Part shown: one piece after another, positions 49,302 through 61,807 of the stretch
How the letters are laid out: each line of letters starts with the position of its first letter
Numbering within the stretch: position 1 is the stretch's first letter
NCBI GenBank assembly: GCA_035041965.1
Contig: JAPYMA010002068.1
Span: 1 to 64,000 of the forward strand
Length of the DNA stretch: 64,000 nt
Reading direction: 5' to 3'
From: Anisakis pegreffii
Lineage: Eukaryota; Nematoda; Chromadorea; Rhabditida; Anisakidae
The notes under the pieces: generated by a model
Database searches by the model: none
The model's input: only the letters and a program-made list of their open reading frames with translations
Told to the model about the DNA's origin: nothing
Position numbers and translations under genes: made by a program

Positions 49302-50118
49302 GTTAGTTTATTTCTTTCATTGCCTCGATTTACTATTAGTTTATTGTGTCGTGCAATGAATTTTCCTTATATTCCATTACATTTCGCATTTCCTCATGCA
49401 TCAATACATATAATTGCACATATATAAATAATACTGCATTATAAATCATTTACTGCACACGAACAACACAAAAGCATCAAGCCAGCCATTCAGACGCAAA
49501 CACAAAGACCACAATTAAATTGTTGTCGTCCTCCTCATAATATTAATAACAATAATAAAGCTGATAGCAGCACAAATAGATAATAGTAACAATAATCACA
49601 ATAACAATGCTAAACGGACCACCGCGCATTGTTGATTTTCAAAAAGGTATTATAATAGGCATCTTAAATTGCTTATCGTCAAACTGACTCAGCCAAATAA
49701 TGTGTATTCACAATCACATTCACAGATATATACCTCAACGGATGGAGGATGATTGAAACATTCGAATAATATTTCGTTAAGTGGCCACTTTGGAATTTTG
49801 ATATGGTGTCCTCGATGATTAAATTGAATGCATCATATTTTGACAGGAATCAAATTCGAAAGGTTAAACTCTCATAGCGATAATTGCAAGTATTCGAGCT
49901 TTTTTAGAATGAATAGCACAATAGTTCAACTGAATGAAAACTTTCTATTGAACTGAACAATTATTTGCTCAGTTGGAGTTTCGAAAGTTAAAAGTGAAAG
50001 AAAACAATGCTACATCATGCTGCAAATTGATCAGTTTGTGTTTGCGCATTTCGCATGGTTCGTTAACCGATCATTTTTTTAATGTTTCTGATTCTGGTCT
50101 TCATCTCTCGCTCCAATT
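49302..50118. other. Gene-poor spacer
   Basis: AT-rich, with A/C-rich simple stretches near 49440-49620. Nothing gene-like. Confidence 0.4.
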
Positions 50119-50334
50119 TCAGTCACAGTTCGTGTCATCCAGTACGTATTTATTGATTTGTGGATTATCAGAGTGGATTTCGTCTCGCCTATTGTCCTCA
50201 TCATAACGATGATGACGACGCTGCGCTAGACGAAATCCAATAATCCAACAGGCTAGATATGTGGCAAAATTCCAGATATACAAGCTGAAATCCAATAGAC
50301 TACATATTAAGGTGACTAGAAACGGTAAATGCAT
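50119..50334 (-). CDS. Hypothetical one-pass membrane protein (71 residues)
   Basis: The ATG-to-stop frame has a long hydrophobic N-terminal half (FLVTLICSLLDFSLYIW, then a second hydrophobic stretch to FRLAQRR). The hydrophilic tail is rich in His, Arg and Asp and ends DDTNCD. The sharp split into membrane and soluble halves looks protein-like. No family is recognised and no flanking exons were found; a plus-strand ORF overlaps part of it. Confidence 0.35.
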   Translation of the reverse strand: MHLPFLVTLICSLLDFSLYIWNFATYLACWIIGFRLAQRRHHRYDEDNRRDEIHSDNPQINKYVLDDTNCD

Positions 50335-52065
50335 TTTTCTAGGTAGCGAATATATCTGAATATCGAAATTTTTAAGTTTTCAGTGTAGAAGAATATATCA
50401 TCTGATCTAGAAGCGGTGCACGCGAAATTTTGATTCGAAAGAATTGGTTTCAAAGGTAACTGAGTCGACGTGTTTTATGGCCTGAGGCCGTATTTTGCAC
50501 GATCATTCGAGCATTTCTAACGTCTCACCTCTCCAGAAAACACAGTTTGTTGTACGAACAGTCTGTATGAAATTTCGCTTCAAAAATTGGTCTGCTGGGT
50601 CGCTCGATCGACTTCTTTTTTTTGTGATTTTTGGATTTCGAAATTTCCATGATCTCAATCTTCAAAAAGATGCCCTCCAATTTGAAAGCAATCCTTCTGA
50701 AACCTTGCTTGTAAAAACTCAGTTCGGAAGATCGCTACTGGGATTAATCTTGTTTGGAACTGATGAACAAGGAGAATGTAAGCAAAGGCACTGATGATTT
50801 GAATGTGATGCTAAAAGCTCGGTTTTGAGAACATTTTGACGCGAATGTTTTTTTAGTTGAGTTATGCGCCAACTACTGTCGATGTTTGCATAAACATCAT
50901 GTGCCGTTCATTCCATACGATAGTGACTGCGAATGATCATTGGTAAGTCATTGAGAATGATCAGTAGGTACCATCTGCAGATATATTGCTTATTATGAAT
51001 ACCGTTCTCTTTGAAGAGTTTACTCGCTGTGACGGTTTAAGAATTCATGTGATGTTTGGTGTGAATTAAATTGATGAATTGCAACACCTTAATATTTGAA
51101 TAGGTCTTTTGAGAAACTGTTGAAGGGTGAGCTGTTTTCCAGAGAATTGTTCGTTAAAAAATTATTCGGCATCGTAATATTTTTCACCAATGCGAATAGG
51201 CGAGAAACTTCTCCATTTTCTTCTAGTAATAAAGAAAAAATAACATTCATCAATTCTTTCATTCCATAAGAATTTGAACATCTTTCTCAGTTTTATTTAA
51301 TGAAGAGTGATGAAGATTTTCCATACTTCGCTGGGTTCAACCAAATGAAATCTGTGAACGTTTGCGCTATAACATGTCTTTTGAAACATCTCAATCTCCT
51401 CGCTCCGTTGAAGTATTGTCACTGCGATATCGCTCAAAAATGTATGTGATGGAATGCAGTTCTGTGCTAGACCACCTTATATCATTGCATTTCCTCCTCA
51501 GCAATATTCCCATTCTAAATACAATTACCATTGATTCTACCCAATGGCGTATGCAAGGAGAATACGAGATGGAGGGATGACTTCCCTCTGAATTTCCAAG
51601 AACAATTGCTGATCAATGTTATCGTCAACGCTATCATGTTTCCTTTGATGCTGTTTCGGTTATTCTTTCGCAAGTGTTATCTGAGCATGCCGTTGCTACA
51701 ATTTATTAGCGATTCTTTTGCTTGCATTTGATTTGAATCGTTCGAATTTCGATTACTCTATTCTAGGAAGGGGTTTGCTCGAAGCTGATTCTGACTGAGT
51801 GATTCAGTCATTTAACGTTTGATCGAAAATCTATCGAAAAATGCGTACATCTTCCCATTCTTTTACGAGATTTCATTTTAGCAAATAATGAACGTTTATC
51901 TCTTTTTTGAGAGAGGGAGAGAGTTATCGAAACCGTTATTGAACATTCATTAAAACAACAGAAAAAGATCAGCTGCTTCGCCTTTACGAATGACTCGTTG
52001 AAAATGTTTTCACTTTAGAGACATTCTTTATCGGCATTGAAGGATTTTTGCACAATAAATGCTTA
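50335..52065. other. Gene-poor spacer
   Basis: Only short ORFs without splice support. A small GA-rich run occurs near 51905-51925. Nothing else is recognised. Confidence 0.4.
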
Positions 52066-52894
52066 TTAATAAGGGAATAGCATTCCGTTAGCCTTATTGT
52101 AAGCTTTCTCGGACGGTAAAGGTTCCAGCCATGATGTGTATTGACCGTCCATCAGTTCCTTGTAGTATCGTACACTATAATTACCGTTGCACATGTCCGT
52201 TGTGCAGCAGTCATCACACCTGACCATATCAGTACCATACCCATCCGATTCACATATTTCATTGCACACCTCTGCGCATGCCCGCACAATTGCGCTGAAT
52301 GCCTTCAACGATGTCTCCACTGTAGTCTACAAATGCATTCAAAAATGAGCATTACTTGCCAAAACCTTGAGGTGTTTATGGAGGTGAGTTTCAGTGTTGA
52401 TATAAGAGTAGGCTGAAGTTAGTTCTGCACAACATTAATTTGACTATTGTATCCATTCATTTTCAAATTCTGACTGATTTATGGACAATTCTGGCTTATC
52501 CTGATCGGAATCAAAACACCTAATATAATAAACAATATCGCAACAATCAAAAAATATTCTAAAATCGCCTTAATCTCATTCTACATTAAATAGATATCAA
52601 TAAATTCTTGTGGAGTCATGATGGAGAGCGTTTAAGGAATGAAACCAAGGAACATACAATGCAAAACTTTTCCCAAGATGCGCACGGCTTTACAGTCAAA
52701 TCCCTCTCGAGTAGAACCAGCGAAGCGTTACCACAGAAGAAATCATCATTCTCTCGTGTTGGTTCTAGCATTGAATAAGAGCACGAGTAACAGTTGAGTG
52801 TCCGCGAATGGAAAACGTTGAATATCAAGATGAATAGAACGTTCTTCAAGAAATTGCGGAAAATATTGTTATACAAGCAAGCTGATCTCCACAT
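52066..52894 (-). CDS. Ly-6/uPAR-like (ODR-2/HOT-type) secreted protein
   Basis: Two exons, 52658-52894 and 52066-52326, joined in phase 0 (donor GTATGT, acceptor TTTGTAG), give 165 residues. A signal peptide is followed directly by LNCYSCSYS, the typical Ly-6 opening. Further Cys occur in FFCGN, KPCASWEKFC, ACAEVCNEICESDG, RCDDCC and the closing DMCN, matching the three-finger Ly-6 pattern of nematode ODR-2/HOT proteins, which act in neurons. After CN the chain runs on about 35 residues without a hydrophobic end. A GPI signal is therefore absent in this model, or lies on an unrecognised exon. Start 52894 was chosen because it opens directly into the leader; an upstream in-frame start exists at 52960. 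Confidence 0.75.
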
Positions 52895-53588
52895 ATTATT
52901 CAGTTGTTTATTCGGTTGAACATAAATTCCCAGTGAATGCTGTTCAGTAGCAGTCGACAATTATATGGGAGTGAATTGCAGCACACAATGATGAAAATTG
53001 CCTTATATATTTCATATATTAATTCGATATTCATACTGGCATGATTGCGCACTCAAAACTTACGGAAGTATTGATAGACTAAATAAACAATTCGAAAAAA
53101 GTGAGCGGAATGATTGACATATTCAGGAATCAATTCATGTATATACGATCATACTGCATAACCACTATTCAATTATTTGTCTCGAATGTGCTCTTCTAGA
53201 TCCAGCTTCGGTATCGTGACATTTGATAATTACTTTTCCATTTTCAGCATTCCACCAATATCATTACCAACAATATTTTTTAAATCACTGTTCAATTCTA
53301 TCCAATTATTTGATTTATTGTTCGCTTGAAGTAACAATATTTTTGAGGCGATAATTGTGATTCATAGATTATCTTTCTGTGTAATATTAATTTAGTGCAT
53401 TCAAGGTATCAATTCAGTACTGAACAGTAAACTCTGCAAGCATCAATCGTCAAAGAAAAAGAAAGTTTCCCAAGTGAAACGCGAAATTTGACTGATCTCT
53501 TTCGAAAATTATTCAGAAAGCAGAATCGTCACACAAAGCGTCTACTATATTCTCAGCACATTGCCTCTGCTCTGTGATCATCATCGCA
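52895..53588. other. Divergent spacer between Ly-6-like and DUSP-like genes
   Basis: About 700 bp between head-to-head genes, presumably holding both promoters. No specific element recognised. Confidence 0.5.
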
Positions 53589-53609
53589 GCTCGAACGCAA
53601 TTGAATGAA
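53589..53609 (+). promoter_or_regulatory. Likely trans-splice acceptor of the DUSP-like gene
   Basis: CATCATCGCAG ends at 53589, and the first in-frame ATG of the phosphatase is at 53610, leaving a 20-base leader as expected for spliced-leader addition. Confidence 0.45.
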
Positions 53610-55617
53610 ATGACCGAACCAAAAGTGATAGCACGTGACGCAAGTGTTATATCACAAATACGACCGTATCTTCATTTAAGTGGAATTGCACCATTAACGC
53701 CAACCAATTTGAGAACGTTAGTTAGTTCACTTCGTTCCTCCGCTGATCAATGTATCTTCAGGGATATTCATCCGGAGGGCTTTATTGTTGCATTGTTGCT
53801 TAAAATCATTCCGTGAAAGAAACCGCATGATGACTTTGTTACTGAACTCACAATAACTTGATTTTTCATTGCATGTCTTCATAAATTGTGCATCTTTGTA
53901 TAACACGGCCTGTGAGTAGTGGGACAGATCGAAGGTGTACGAAGGTAGAAGTGTGATTTTCTGTTAGGATGCCGTAGAAGGCCTAAGAAGATGATTTTGC
54001 CACCACTACTTTTTGTAACGGAGTTGAACCTTTATCATTTCTGGTAGGCGATGCTTGTAAAAGACATATGCAAAACATCCTTTTTGGATCAATGCATTCG
54101 TAATGACCTGAAAAATAATTTATTCAATGAATCATACGGGTGAGATCATTAAATCCAGAAACGGAGCTTCAGCGTTACTTAGTATTAATGAGCACGAATG
54201 AACTGATGTGCAGTTTATGACGAGCTTGCCATCAAAATTGTAGTAAATGTAGTGTTTTACCAAATCCGAAATCCCGAGATTTCTTAGGACGTAACTCCCG
54301 AGATCGGGATTCAAACGTCGGAATGTCCAAATCCATTATCAATTCTAACCGTTCCCTCGAACCTCCTCTCCCCTATGATCGACTTTCATGCTGTATATTT
54401 CCCTCCCCTCAATTCAGTCCCTACTCTCGAATTTCGTCTGCTCCCCGTCCCAAAAGTCCAAATGCTACATATCAGAAGTAAATATTTAGAATTATACAAT
54501 ACAGTCGTTTTGCAGTTTCACGTGCATAATAAACTGTGTAGCTGGATTGCGTCATATAGCACCACCACATCTGACTGTTTTGCATATTCCCATTGAAGAC
54601 GATGAACAAACTGATTTGAGTCCTTATTGGCAGTTAGTCTTTCAAACGATCGAGGAGCACAAACGAATCGGTGGGAAAGTATTGATATTTTGTGGGATGG
54701 GAATATCAAGGTTAATTGAATTAATTATATGTCTAAATTATTTCATCTATTTCAAATTACTTCATCCATTCATTCATTATCAACGGATTTCATACATATT
54801 CAGTTCTCATTTGAGTACCATTTCAACACGATTATTTATCTCGCTAACGTACAGAAAAATTCTGAACCAAACAGTGAGCACTGATTCGAATTTTTGTCTG
54901 AAAGCTTTATTCGTGAAAACCAAACACGTTATTTCAACAGTTATTACAAAAATTGACCGTCGTACAAGAAAAACTGACATATTTAATAAATTTGCTACTC
55001 TTTGGATGTTTATTCAATTCTACTTACGTGATAATATCATTTTCAATACTAACGGTTCATACAAATAAATTCTGATTGAGATCGGCGTCATTCGTTGTTG
55101 CATATTTGATGTGTATTGAAAAAATGTCACTGCATGATGCTTATAAACATGTGCAACAAGTTCGTAACATTATTTGTCCTAATGTTGGTTTTTTCAAACA
55201 GATGATTGAATTAGAAGAAAAGGTTCGTCTTTAAATTTATTTGCCCTATTGGAAATATCATTATTTGATGCTTTGCTTGGGTACACTATCACTGATTTCG
55301 ATACACAAATTCACTCGAAGTTGATACATTTATTTCGATGACATCATTTCACTCAACGCTCACTTATTCCGTTGAATTCATTGATGTTAATTTTTAGAGT
55401 GATTTCCAACAAAATTATCATACCATTATTATACCTTCATTTATGCTATATATATTTTTTGTCATTGAATTGAATTTTTTCTATTTTTCAGCTGTACAAT
55501 AAAGCAACAGTGAAGATAATAAAACCTATACGTGGCATTGAAGTTGCTGACGTAGTGTGGAATGAATTATATGAGGAACTGATCGGTGAAAACCATGAGA
55601 ATGTGAAGACGAAATGA
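53610..55617 (+). CDS. Dual-specificity phosphatase, DUSP14/18-like
   Basis: Four exons: 53610-53716, 54516-54710, 55081-55222 and 55492-55617, 189 residues in one frame (human DUSP14 is 198). The order matches small atypical DUSPs: ISQIRPYLHLSG near the start, FTCIINCVAG at the exon 1/2 junction, HIPIEDDE with the likely general-acid Asp, the loop FCGMGISRS, then SFVVAYLM, DAYKHVQQVR, ICPNVGFFKQM and a tail (YNKATVKII) like the end of DUSP14. The catalytic Cys and Arg are present, but Phe replaces the His that normally precedes Cys (HCxxGxxRS), which may change Cys reactivity. Donors are weak (GTTAGT, GTTAAT, GTTCGT). Another acceptor for exon 2 at 54541 exists but does not give the family alignment. 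Confidence 0.9.
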
Positions 55618-55721
55618 ATTCTTTTATTGCTTAACAAACATTTACTTGTCTTCAATTTTCATTGAGACTCGTAAGCAATTGCTGGACTTGTGATAATTGT
55701 TTTTCTCCTTTTCGCGTTTAG

Positions 55722-55857
55722 ATTATTGAACGATATATTGAGTAAAGTTGAATGTTTGGACAAGATTCATATAATACAACAGCAAAATTCCTCGATTGAG
55801 GAGATAATCACAACGGTCGATAATTTATCGAACATACTGGTTTATTTCGTCGAATAA
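55722..55857 (+). CDS. Possible orphan 3' exon (coiled-coil-like)
   Basis: After TTCGCGTTTAG an open frame (entering at phase 2) runs 45 codons to TAA. It has heptad-like hydrophobics (LLNDILSKVECLDKI, then IEEIITTVDNLSNIL). It lies 104 bp past the DUSP stop. No DUSP donor gives a continuation in the right phase and no independent start is seen. It may be the last exon of an unrecognised small gene, or chance. Confidence 0.22.
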
Positions 55858-58071
55858 CACATCGTCTATTCTTGGTTTCGTTGTGATCTTTACAATTTCC
55901 TATTTAAGTGCAAAAAATGTCTCATGAAAGCGAAGTGCTTAGCTTGATGAACAACGGATAAACTGAATCAGTCTAGATGCAGCTAATATCAACTAAGAAA
56001 ATGAAGCTGTTGAATGCAACTTCCAATCCGACACAAGGAAGTCGAAGATTTTGCTCATAAAAGGCTTATGCTGAGAAGGGGAGAGTTAAGTGACATTTTT
56101 CAAAAGAAACAATTCAGGGATGCGACAGCATTCCAACAACTTGGGGAATCTGTTCATTGATAATTGTATACGATTTGAACTAACGACGATTCCGACGTTG
56201 GTATCTCAGTGAATATTACATCGCTTCTAAGAATATGAATCCTAGAAACGAAAAGTGATCTCGGGATTTCCGAATTTTCGGCAGTTCACAACTTATCTCC
56301 GCTACCTTCTACTCTCTCTGTGAGCACAGTCTCGATCAATTTCAATGGTCGAAAACCATCCAACCGCGTTATTTCGCTCATTTTCGTTGACAATAATACA
56401 TTCATAGTAATCAATAACATCAGGTAGCATCCATCAACGCTGCATGGAATGCTCAATGATTTCACGGTAGAAAATGCGGTTATATTCCACAGACGTTCCA
56501 CGGAAAAGCATCACTCTATTTCACAAAACATGAGCACAGGTGAACGCGTCAAAAATAATAGCATATTTATTCGAACATTTGATTTAAATTAACAAAGTCT
56601 CAGTCAGATTTATAAACCGGTGTTTACTATATCCAGTTCAGCTGGACAGAAAGAGAAACGAGAGAAAAACTAAATGTTTACAATGAGTTGACGACGTAAA
56701 CAATGCATAACTGCACTAAAAAATTATGATAAGAAGCAAGGTATTCGTACGATTGTGAGAATAATTCCTTTTCACACTGACCTTTCAAGATTGTTTATTA
56801 AGGAACCTCGCTTGAAAGCAAATCAGTGAAAATTGTTGAACTTAGCAAAAAAGAGTAATAAATCGGAAGAGGACTTCGCAGGGTACTATTGCAATGCGAC
56901 GTTTGGGTGCCTTGCAGGTAATGCTCACAAATGATCACAGTTTTGAACAATAGGAGAAGTAGAATTAGACTAGAAATTAAAAGGTCTTTAATCAGTTAAA
57001 AATGAAGGAATCAAAAGTCATATCTGAAAAAAATAAATGGTCCTTAATCAATTAATAAATGGAAATCGTAATTGAATGCATCAAAAATCATTTTTTATGG
57101 ATGACGGTGAGCGGTTGTTTTGTCGATCGTTCTGTGCGATCGGCAAAATGTTCGTCATTGTTGCGATGGCTTAACGGATTGTTGTTGGTATTCGGCTGGA
57201 TTTAACTATGCAAATTATCTATGGCGCTCGTTATTGGTTGGTTGTGGCGTGCTTGATATGCCGATTGCTATGCATCTACTCGGTTACATTAATCGTTTAT
57301 TACTGATAACGAAAGATTACTGATTCACTACTGATGGCTGTTCCAAACAACTACTCTGAACGATCGTTGGACAAGTGTTCAATCGATCAATCGGAATGTA
57401 TTTTCGGGCTCTTTCTGAGTCCCTCTCCCTAGAAATAAATGGGCATATGGGAGAGTAGCCCAAAACCTCTGTACTTGCCAAATCAATAATTCAAGTTCGG
57501 ATTTCATGAAGACAGATGATTCCAAACGCTATTATTGTTAGCTGCGCGGAAAGAAGAATGCCAAGGAAGGAAGAATGTGATATTAGTGATATTGGTAATA
57601 ACAGAGAGGCATAAACTCGTAATGAGTTGGATTTGCTGATTAAATAAAAATAAAAAATAAAAATAAACAAAAATCATACCAAAAACGTATTAACTACTGT
57701 ATCATACAATTAGTTAAACAGTACGTTCTAAAGCAAAATCTTAACAGCTGGAACTATTTTAGTGGCCCTATCGCATTCGGTTGTTTAAACAATGGTGCAC
57801 AAACTACAGATCCACTATGGTTAATGAGAAAAGTTTTTAGGTACTGATAATAATGACTGTCATCGCTATTGTTAATTATAGTGATTTTCATGGTTTTGCT
57901 GATCAAATATTGCTGTGAAAACATTTTTCATTCAGCTAATCAAAATGAATGAATACATTGTCTATGTGCATTAAAAAAGCAGCTGAATAAGGTCAGCCAC
58001 TAAATGAAGACGACTATTTAAACCTGTCAGCTGTAAGGTGGCATGCACTCGCTTGATGACTACAATCAACA
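55858..58071. other. Gene-poor spacer
   Basis: No confident gene. At 57095-57323 two overlapping plus-strand frames look partly protein-like (one basic with KCSSLLRWLNGLLLVFG, the other with YLWRSLLVGCGVLDMPIAMH). This might be a decayed or frameshifted membrane-protein gene, but support is too thin for a call. Confidence 0.4.
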
Positions 58072-61000
58072 ATGATTCATGCCATTATTTGCCTACTGCC
58101 TCTTCTTGTGATACCTGCTGGTGAGTATTTACTGTTCTACCTTCAAAGTTGTCCATTTCACAACCAACAAAATATGCTTCATAAGTAAAATTCCCCAGTC
58201 TACATGCGGAGGAAAGTTCATAATTTGTAGAGAACTAAGGTGATCGTCCATTTCAAGTCACTCTATCTAGAAGGCGTGAAACCAGCACTAGTCCACCGAT
58301 TGAGATCAGCGCACGATAAATTGAACTTGTCACTGCTGTACGAAGCGGGATATGAAAGGCGCGCTCACAAAATTTTGCCTTTTGAACATTCGTTCACACA
58401 TTTCGTTTTCATAGGTATTTCGCCATTAAAAAAAAGATATTTCGCCCTCACCCTATGAAACAAATTATAACAGATATCTTGAGCACGTGAATTTTGTATA
58501 TCGTCATGCTTCGCTGAGGAATTTTCAGTCGTAAACAGTCATCAAATATTTTTGGAGACATCCATAAATATGAGTCATCAGTAAACGACTTTTTCATTGA
58601 TAGATATTTAGATGAAATCTATTCAACATATGGTGTCTAGCTATTTTCTTCTTAGTCGTCAAATTAGGAACAGAAAATATCACTTCGAATGAGTGGATGA
58701 CTGCAGACGTCATGATTTAGAGCGGTTTAATCAGCGTTAGAAGAATTGTGCAGAATGCGCAAAGCTGACATCTAACATCAACAGAATTTCTATCCCATTG
58801 CGAACCAGACAAAACCATAAGATTTCAGTTTCTGCTGGAACTCGATGCAGTGGCTCAGGCAGACTTAGTGAAGAGGAACGTCAGCTCATTTTGGATGAAC
58901 ATAACAAGTATCGATCGCTACTAGCGAAAGGGCAAGTTGTGGCTGCTGGCAATCAACTCCTGAGAGGAGCAAGGAACATGATTAAGCTGGTTCATTACTT
59001 TTGGCTGACTTCATCATTTTAATTTTTGGCGGGGAAATTTCTGAATACGCGGTGAACTTAAGTTGCGAGTGGAATTTCTTCGCCCTCTCATGCTAAAGCT
59101 AACTGGGACTTGCTTAGGTTTCACTCGTGCTTGTTTGAGTAGTGGCGTGCATTATGAAATTTGACGATCGTTTGTGCTGGGGTGTGCCCTTGTCATGCAC
59201 CTGCTCTGTACAATTTGACCACATTTCACATTCTATGAAAGCATTCCATGGCACGGAAAAGGAAACTGAGTTGTTGCTGTTCACGATGATTCGACACCGT
59301 TAATTAATGATTCACATTTGTCGATAAGCAACGCAACATTTTCAGACATACGATTGCAACTTGGAGACAATCGCACAAAACTGGATCAACTATTGCCAGT
59401 TTGAGCACTCAGACAGAGAGTTCCGCAAGGGTGCTGGTGAAAATTTATATTATGCTGGAACTACTGGTGAATTAAATAATCGAAGTAGGTTCTTTTCCAT
59501 TTTGCATGAGCATTAGAATTTGACATAGCAGGAAACATAATACACAGTATGGCAGTTCCTTTAGATTTAGTTCTAGTGAAAGGAGCAGTGAGAATGAAAA
59601 TCGTGTAAATGAGGTAAACATTTCAATGATGTAATTTAATCGAAATATCATGTCTCTAATTTTGCTTATATCCATTGTCTGTCAGAACAACAGCAATGAA
59701 TTTCGCAATGGTCATATGAAAATAGTAAAATTTACATTCCGGTTTAAGCACAATATCTGAAGGATGCAGCGAAAGCTTGGTGGGATGAAGTGAAGGATAT
59801 ATATGAAAGTAGCTTGGAAGAAGAGAAAGGTGGACTCAAAATGACTAACGCAATCAGCTATGCTGGTGCCCTCCACTGGAGTCAGGTTGTGTAAAGGAAT
59901 TTAATTATTAGTTCTGTAATGACACGGAACGATTCCCTTTGATAATGCAGAATAACAACAAAGGGCACTGTTGTCTATATGCTCCCAAAACTCTCAAAAA
60001 TGAGACATTGATCATTGGAACAACACCGCATTTAAAATCGCTAAAAATTTGCGACCAACATATTCATCAGATTTCAGTGAAAGCACGACATCGGTTGGTG
60101 GGTATGTGCTGTCGCGTTTTCAACAGTGATAGCTCGCAGTATCCACCTGGATGACAATGAATTCTTTAGTAATGTTCATTTGAGAGGCTTCAGAGAACGA
60201 AAATCTTGAAGACGTGCTAATAGACAAGTGCAATCGAGACTAGAATTCGTCGTGGTACCATCCCTCATAGAGATGCCTGATGGGGAGCGATTCTCCGACA
60301 GTTTTGCTCTGCAACATTTTTATGCCCTTCCCTCGGATGAATTCCTTCCCTTGGGAATGCACCCACAACTGCGAACCCTTACATAAAATGTTCTTGTGTG
60401 GTGGCTATTTTGAGTATTTTGCTCCTGAAGCAAAAATGACATTTTCTTCGGTGTTCTCCAACGCTTAATATACGGGTGCAGCAGTATACACTAACGTATT
60501 TTGGCTTGATCAGCTTGCATTAGTGATGGGATCCGACCGACAGTCGGTCGGAAAAATCCGACAATCTCGGTCGGAATTTGGAATTCCGATTGTCGGAACG
60601 GCGAAATGCCAGTTCGATCGGAAGCCGACCGAACGAAATTTCGCTCGGACTTATCACTAGCTCGCATCACTACAATTCATACTTAAGCTCAGAACTGTGA
60701 TTAGACTTAGACGCACCGTTAGGCGTGCGAGGGGTGAAACAACATATGCGTATTATTGTTGGCAGTTATACACACCGCTGTTCATATCGGCGAGAGTAAG
60801 TGCGAAACAGCAAACAAATTCATACGTAAAACACGAAAGAAGCACTCATATTCATTGCAAAGATTTGAGCATGAACAACATGTCGCTTTCTTGTGCACTC
60901 ATCATCGAGGATCATTCTTTCAACGGATTTCCCTATTTTAACATACGCATTGGAATGGGGACAAAATGCAAAATAAAGTCAGACCGAAATTTTAAGAAAA

Positions 61001-61807
61001 TTAGATAATGTTTCATGACGGTTCTAAAGGATGCGATAGTAGCTAGCGAATAGTGAATTGCTTGGCAGTGAATTGATATAGACGAATTTTTTTAAAGTGA
61101 TCATAACTGTTCCAATTTATGTGTTAAAAAAGAACGAATGCAAAATCATTAACAGTTTCATGTGATACGAATGTTCTCTGGAAAGTGAATTTCTGAAGTG
61201 AAAGTGCGATGTACCCTTGAATAATCGGTAGAGGACTTCAGATGGCTTGGGCCAAAACAATGAAGGTTGGTTGTGGTATGCAGAAATGCTATGATGGCAA
61301 CATGAAAAAATACATGGTTTCATGCAATTACCAAAAAGCGTAAGTGGCTGATCTCGTTCACAACCATTCAGCTTTCTTGTGAAGCGCCATTTGAACGTTG
61401 CAATTCAATCAAAATCGTTCCCAGTGAAAGGAGCACTTAGAGTGAGAAAATTAAAAATAAGGAAAGCATTTCAATGATGTAATCACTTTGGAATACTTTC
61501 ATTTGTAGTTTTAATGATGTCTGTTATTGCATGATTCCTCGAATGGTGTGAGCAAATAAAGTACTTTCTTGCTAATTTTCTTAGCATTGACGTTCCTATC
61601 GAAAATTTGAACGAGAGGCTGGGCAAAAAAAACTGCTCATTCCTGTGTTTAATAAGCCAATTTTAACGGTGAACCGTAATACACAGAGGCAACATGATGG
61701 GCGATATCGTCTTCTTATATGGTAATGGATGCTCAAAAGACTCAGATTGCAAACTGAAGAAAAATAATAAATGCGATGTGGAAACAAAGCTTTGTTACAA
61801 ACCGTGA
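58072..61807 (+). CDS. CAP/SCP-domain secreted protein (venom-allergen-like family)
   Basis: Six exons in one frame, 234 residues: 58072-58120, 58829-58989, 59346-59484, 59749-59885, 61242-61339 and 61687-61807. Exon 1 encodes a signal peptide (MIHAIICLLPLLVIPA). The CAP domain follows: ILDEHNKYRS, the ARNMIKLTYDCNLE region with AQNW, the HSD and GENLYY block (CAP His/Glu positions), AAKAWWDEV, ALHWSQMAWAKT, VGCGM and VSCNYQKAGN. The C-terminal extension is Cys-rich (GCSKDSDC, KCDVETKLCYKP). The family is abundant in nematode secretions; functions vary, and none can be assigned here. Intron 4 is 1356 bp and carries a MITE-like insertion. The exon 3 acceptor (GGTTTAAG) and some donors (GTTCAT, GTTGTG) are weak but give the only continuous family frame. 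Confidence 0.9.
60517..60662. mobile_element. MITE-like element, copy 2 (in CAP gene intron 4)
   Basis: The ends are imperfect inverted repeats: GCATTAGTGATGGGATCCGA on the left, and the right end reads on the opposite strand GCTAGTGATAAGTCCGAGC. Inside is a near-perfect palindrome at 60532-60552 (10-bp arms TCCGACCGAC around one base) and further CCGAC/GTCGG pairs. About 145 bp with no coding capacity, which suits a non-autonomous DNA transposon. A related fragment lies at 34303-34375. Confidence 0.5.

Noticed and set aside
52320..52321. ACTACAG acceptor for exon 2 of the Ly-6-like gene
   Set aside because: It gives an immediate stop in the phase required by exon 1; the TTTGTAG acceptor six bases earlier keeps the frame.
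54542..54546. Alternative exon 2 start of the DUSP-like gene at the GTGTAG acceptor (54541)
   Set aside because: It would need a phase-1 donor in exon 1 that is poor, and it drops the family block FTCIINCVAG that the 54516 start restores.
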